Source of the DNA: Moringa oleifera
Taxonomy: Eukaryota > Streptophyta > Magnoliopsida > Brassicales > Moringaceae
Direction: 5' to 3'
Assembly (NCBI GenBank): GCA_021397835.1
Contig: JAJFZO010000094.1
Span: 8,346,001 to 8,410,000 of the forward strand
Length of the DNA stretch: 64,000 bases
Below are positions 61,838-64,000 of this stretch, one piece after another. How positions within the stretch are numbered: position 1 is the stretch's first letter; each line of letters opens with the position of its first letter. The notes beneath the pieces were generated by a model, which was not told the origin of the DNA, made no database searches, and worked only from the letters and a program-made list of their open reading frames with translations. Position numbers and translations under genes: made by a program.

Positions 61838-62830
61838 ATGCCTTCGATGCCAGAGGAGCCGTTGCTGACCCCAAATCCTGATAGGTTCTGCATGTTCCCG
61901 ATCCAATACCCACAGATATGGGAGATGTACAAGAAGGCGGAGGCTTCCTTCTGGACGGCCGAGGAGGTCGACTTGTCCCAGGACCTTCGCGACTGGGATC
62001 ACATCCTCAACGACGACGAGCGCCACTTTATCTCTCACGTACTCGCCTTCTTTGCCGCCTCTGACGGTATTGTTTTGGAGAACCTTGCATCCCGATTCAT
62101 GTCTGACGTCCAGGTCGCTGAGGCCCGTGCCTTCTACGGCTTCCAGATCGCCATCGAAAACATCCACTCTGAGATGTATAGCCTCCTCCTTGAGACCTAC
62201 ATCAAGGACTCCTGTGAGAAGGATCGCCTCTTTCGCGCTATTGAAACCATCCCTTGCGTCGCTAAGAAGGCAGACTGGGCCCTCAGATGGATCAACGGCT
62301 CTGAGACCTTCGCTGAGCGCCTCGTTGCCTTTGCCTGTGTTGAGGGCATATTCTTCTCTGGCTCTTTCTGCTCCATTTTCTGGCTCAAGAAGCGTGGCCT
62401 GATGCCGGGGCTCACTTTCTCCAATGAGTTGATTTCCCGAGATGAAGGGCTGCATTGTGACTTTGCATGTTTGCTGTATGGACTCTTAAGGATGAAGCTT
62501 AGTGAGGAGCGTGTGAGAGGCATTGTCAGGGATGCCGTGGATATTGAGAGGGAGTTTGTATGTGATGCTCTGCCTGTCGCGTTGGTGGGCATGAATGGGG
62601 ATCTTATGAGCCAGTACATCGAGTTTGTGGCAGATCGCTTGTTGGGTGCGCTCGGCTACGGGAAGATGTACGGCGTGGCTAATCCTTTTGATTGGATGGA
62701 GCTGATATCCCTGCAAGGAAAGACTAATTTTTTTGAGAAGCGTGTTGGGGACTATCAGAAGGCTTCGGTTATGTCCAGCTTGAACGGCAATGGTGACACC
62801 CATGTGTTTAAAATGGATGAGGATTTTTAG
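61838..62830 (+). CDS. TSO2: Ribonucleoside-diphosphate reductase small chain (RNR2/TSO2)
   Basis: R2 subunit of class I ribonucleotide reductase; carries the di-iron centre and tyrosyl radical needed to make dNTPs in S phase. Intronless, 330 residues. Predicted iron ligands include Asp76 ([10 protein letters not shown]), Glu107 and His110 in [11 protein letters not shown], the latter also holding the radical tyrosine Tyr114, Glu169 or thereabouts in [13 protein letters not shown], and [14 protein letters not shown]. The C-terminal FKMDEDF is the peptide that docks onto the large subunit. Codon use is more GC-rich than in neighbours in the first 600 bases, common in highly expressed S-phase genes. 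Arabidopsis has TSO2 (At3g27060) and RNR2B (At5g40942), both syntenic with this window by memory; which is the orthologue cannot be told by eye. Confidence 0.95.
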   Translation: MPSMPEEPLLTPNPDRFCMFPIQYPQIWEMYKKAEASFWTAEEVDLSQDLRDWDHILNDDERHFISHVLAFFAASDGIVLENLASRFMSDVQVAEARAFYGFQIAIENIHSEMYSLLLETYIKDSCEKDRLFRAIETIPCVAKKADWALRWINGSETFAERLVAFACVEGIFFSGSFCSIFWLKKRGLMPGLTFSNELISRDEGLHCDFACLLYGLLRMKLSEERVRGIVRDAVDIEREFVCDALPVALVGMNGDLMSQYIEFVADRLLGALGYGKMYGVANPFDWMELISLQGKTNFFEKRVGDYQKASVMSSLNGNGDTHVFKMDEDF

Positions 62831-63327
62831 GATTTTGCCAATGAAGTTGTGCTATGTGTAACAAATTAGGGTTTGCCTTTTCATTTTATTTTTTTTTGTT
62901 GAGTTGCCTTTTCTCAAATAGATAAATAACTTCTATATGTAAGTTAATGTTCTTTCTTTAGAAATGATAAAATATGGATAAAGTACATTATTCCTCCTTT
63001 TGCTATTCTTTTGGCTTTAATTTTTTTTTTCATTACGTTCTTCTGATTTCCGTGCTTTGTGCTGCTTTTGAATTGGTGGTTTCATTTTGTCTAGCTGCAT
63101 CTGGGTACTGGTAAAATTATAACTGGTGACTGAATCCACTTTGTTAAAGCATGTGGCTCAAACCTAATGCCCTATTTAAAGAGTGAGGAAGCGAGGTTAT
63201 TTATGTCATTTGCTGAGCTAACTCATAGTCTTGCGCTTGGTGGTCTGCCATTGTCACTGCCTCAGATTACAGTGCGGTTCCCATTGTGGCTAGAAGGAAA
63301 ATTATTTGATTTTAATTATCTATAAAA
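62831..63327. other. RNR2 3' flank and promoter of last gene
   Basis: Non-coding. TTATCTATAAAAATG directly precedes the next start codon; the TATAAA there is too close to it to be its core promoter. Confidence 0.4.
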
Positions 63328-64000
63328 ATGTCATCTTCATCGCAGAGCTCAGGCGTTCTGTCAAGAGAACAGCTGATTTACCTCTTTGATCGCTTCTCCT
63401 TCCTCACCTCCCAGCCCGGTACGTTACCTGTTACATTCCGGAAATTTTCCTTTTCTTTGAACAAGTTTCCCCTTTTTCTCTCTTTGTTACCATTAACATT
63501 TCTCTAGCAGATGTAAAGAAAAGGATTGCAGATGCCGTGAAGGATAAACAGGTGAATTGTCGTTATTATCCTGTAACCCATGTTGTCTGTTTCCTGATGT
63601 GCTCTTACTATTGGTTTACTTGTATTTTTATTTCTTCTGCATGTGCGTTTTCTCATTTAAATAAGCATATGGTTATTCCGTGGCATTTGAGTTGGATCTT
63701 ATTATAATCACTCTGACTAACTTGGGGTTGGAGGATTAGTTTTCTTAGCAACTGGGTTTTCCTGTAATTTTGAGCTATTGTGGTCGTGTTCAAATTGAGC
63801 TTTGAGGGAAATTTCTTGATCCAAGCATTAGCTGTTTGCATTTGCTTCTATTTTGAAGTTAGAGATATAATCTACTGCTGTATTCTATTGTGGTTTCTGT
63901 CTATTTGCAATGCTCTCACTAGCTTTTGCCATTCTATTCATGTTGCTCTTTTGAAAAGCCAAGAATTTTTTTTATCCGTACTGTAAACCTTGGATCCCTG
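63328..64000 (+). CDS. 5' end of an uncharacterised conserved plant gene (partial)
   Basis: Exons 63328-63418 and 63511-63551 join inside an Asp codon and encode MSSSSQSSGVLSREQLIYLF, then DRFSFLTSQP and DVKKRIADAVKDKQ. Both introns begin GT; intron 1 ends CTCTAGCAG, and intron 2 runs to the window edge with no further exon visible. The sequence resembles a short conserved plant protein I recall beside TSO2 in Arabidopsis (At3g27050), but I cannot assign a function. Confidence 0.65.

Overview
This is a nuclear genomic segment of a flowering plant, almost certainly a core eudicot. It shows spliced genes with canonical GT-AG introns, long AT-rich intergenic spacers, plastid and mitochondrial import proteins, and plant-only families (DCD, DUF642, CYP94, fasciclin-like). 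I cannot name the species. I recognise no transposon, CRISPR array, rRNA or tRNA gene.

Layout. 0-2.6 kb: a broken and then an intact copy of a PF03407 nucleotide-diphospho-sugar transferase. 3.0-4.6 kb (-): plastid ribosomal protein bS21c. 8.0-9.2 kb (+): F-box/kelch gene with a near-perfect miR2111 target site. 10.1-12.3 kb (-): RPL17 copy with a one-base frameshift. 13.2-15.2 kb (+): SWP73/BAF60 SWI/SNF subunit. 16.3-21.7 kb (+): FIGL1 AAA ATPase, 13 exons. 22.2-23.7 kb (-): intronless CYP94 P450. 25.8-30.2 kb (-): sulfite oxidase, 12 exons. 30.9-32.3 kb (+): DUF642 wall protein. 32.6-33.5 kb (-): secreted 24-residue-repeat protein of no family I recognise. 34.6-38.3 kb (-): plastid M48 metalloprotease. 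39.1-41.2 kb (-): DCD-domain protein. 45.3-48.5 kb (+): TOM20. 49.2-52.4 kb (+): YrdC/YciO-like protein. 54.2-59.1 kb (+): 1,099-residue membrane protein with bacterial-type Ig-like domains. 59.7-60.8 kb (-): fasciclin-like protein. 61.8-62.8 kb (+): ribonucleotide reductase small subunit. 63.3 kb onward (+): first two exons of a gene that leaves the window.

How the genes relate. These are independently transcribed housekeeping and regulatory genes, not a pathway cluster. From memory of Arabidopsis locus numbers, gene order interleaves three Arabidopsis segments (At3g0189x-0192x, At3g2705x-2716x, At5g4093x-4094x), as expected if this species kept an ancestral block that Arabidopsis fractionated. 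Two S-phase-type genes, FIGL1 and RNR2, each have a perfect E2F consensus upstream.

Most worth a second look: the tandem-repeat secreted protein (possible multi-copy peptide precursor), the miR2111 site, a GA-AG (non-GT) first intron in sulfite oxidase, the RPL17 frameshift, a duplicated splice acceptor in FIGL1, and the interleaved synteny. All exon structures were joined by eye from reading frame, splice sites and family knowledge.
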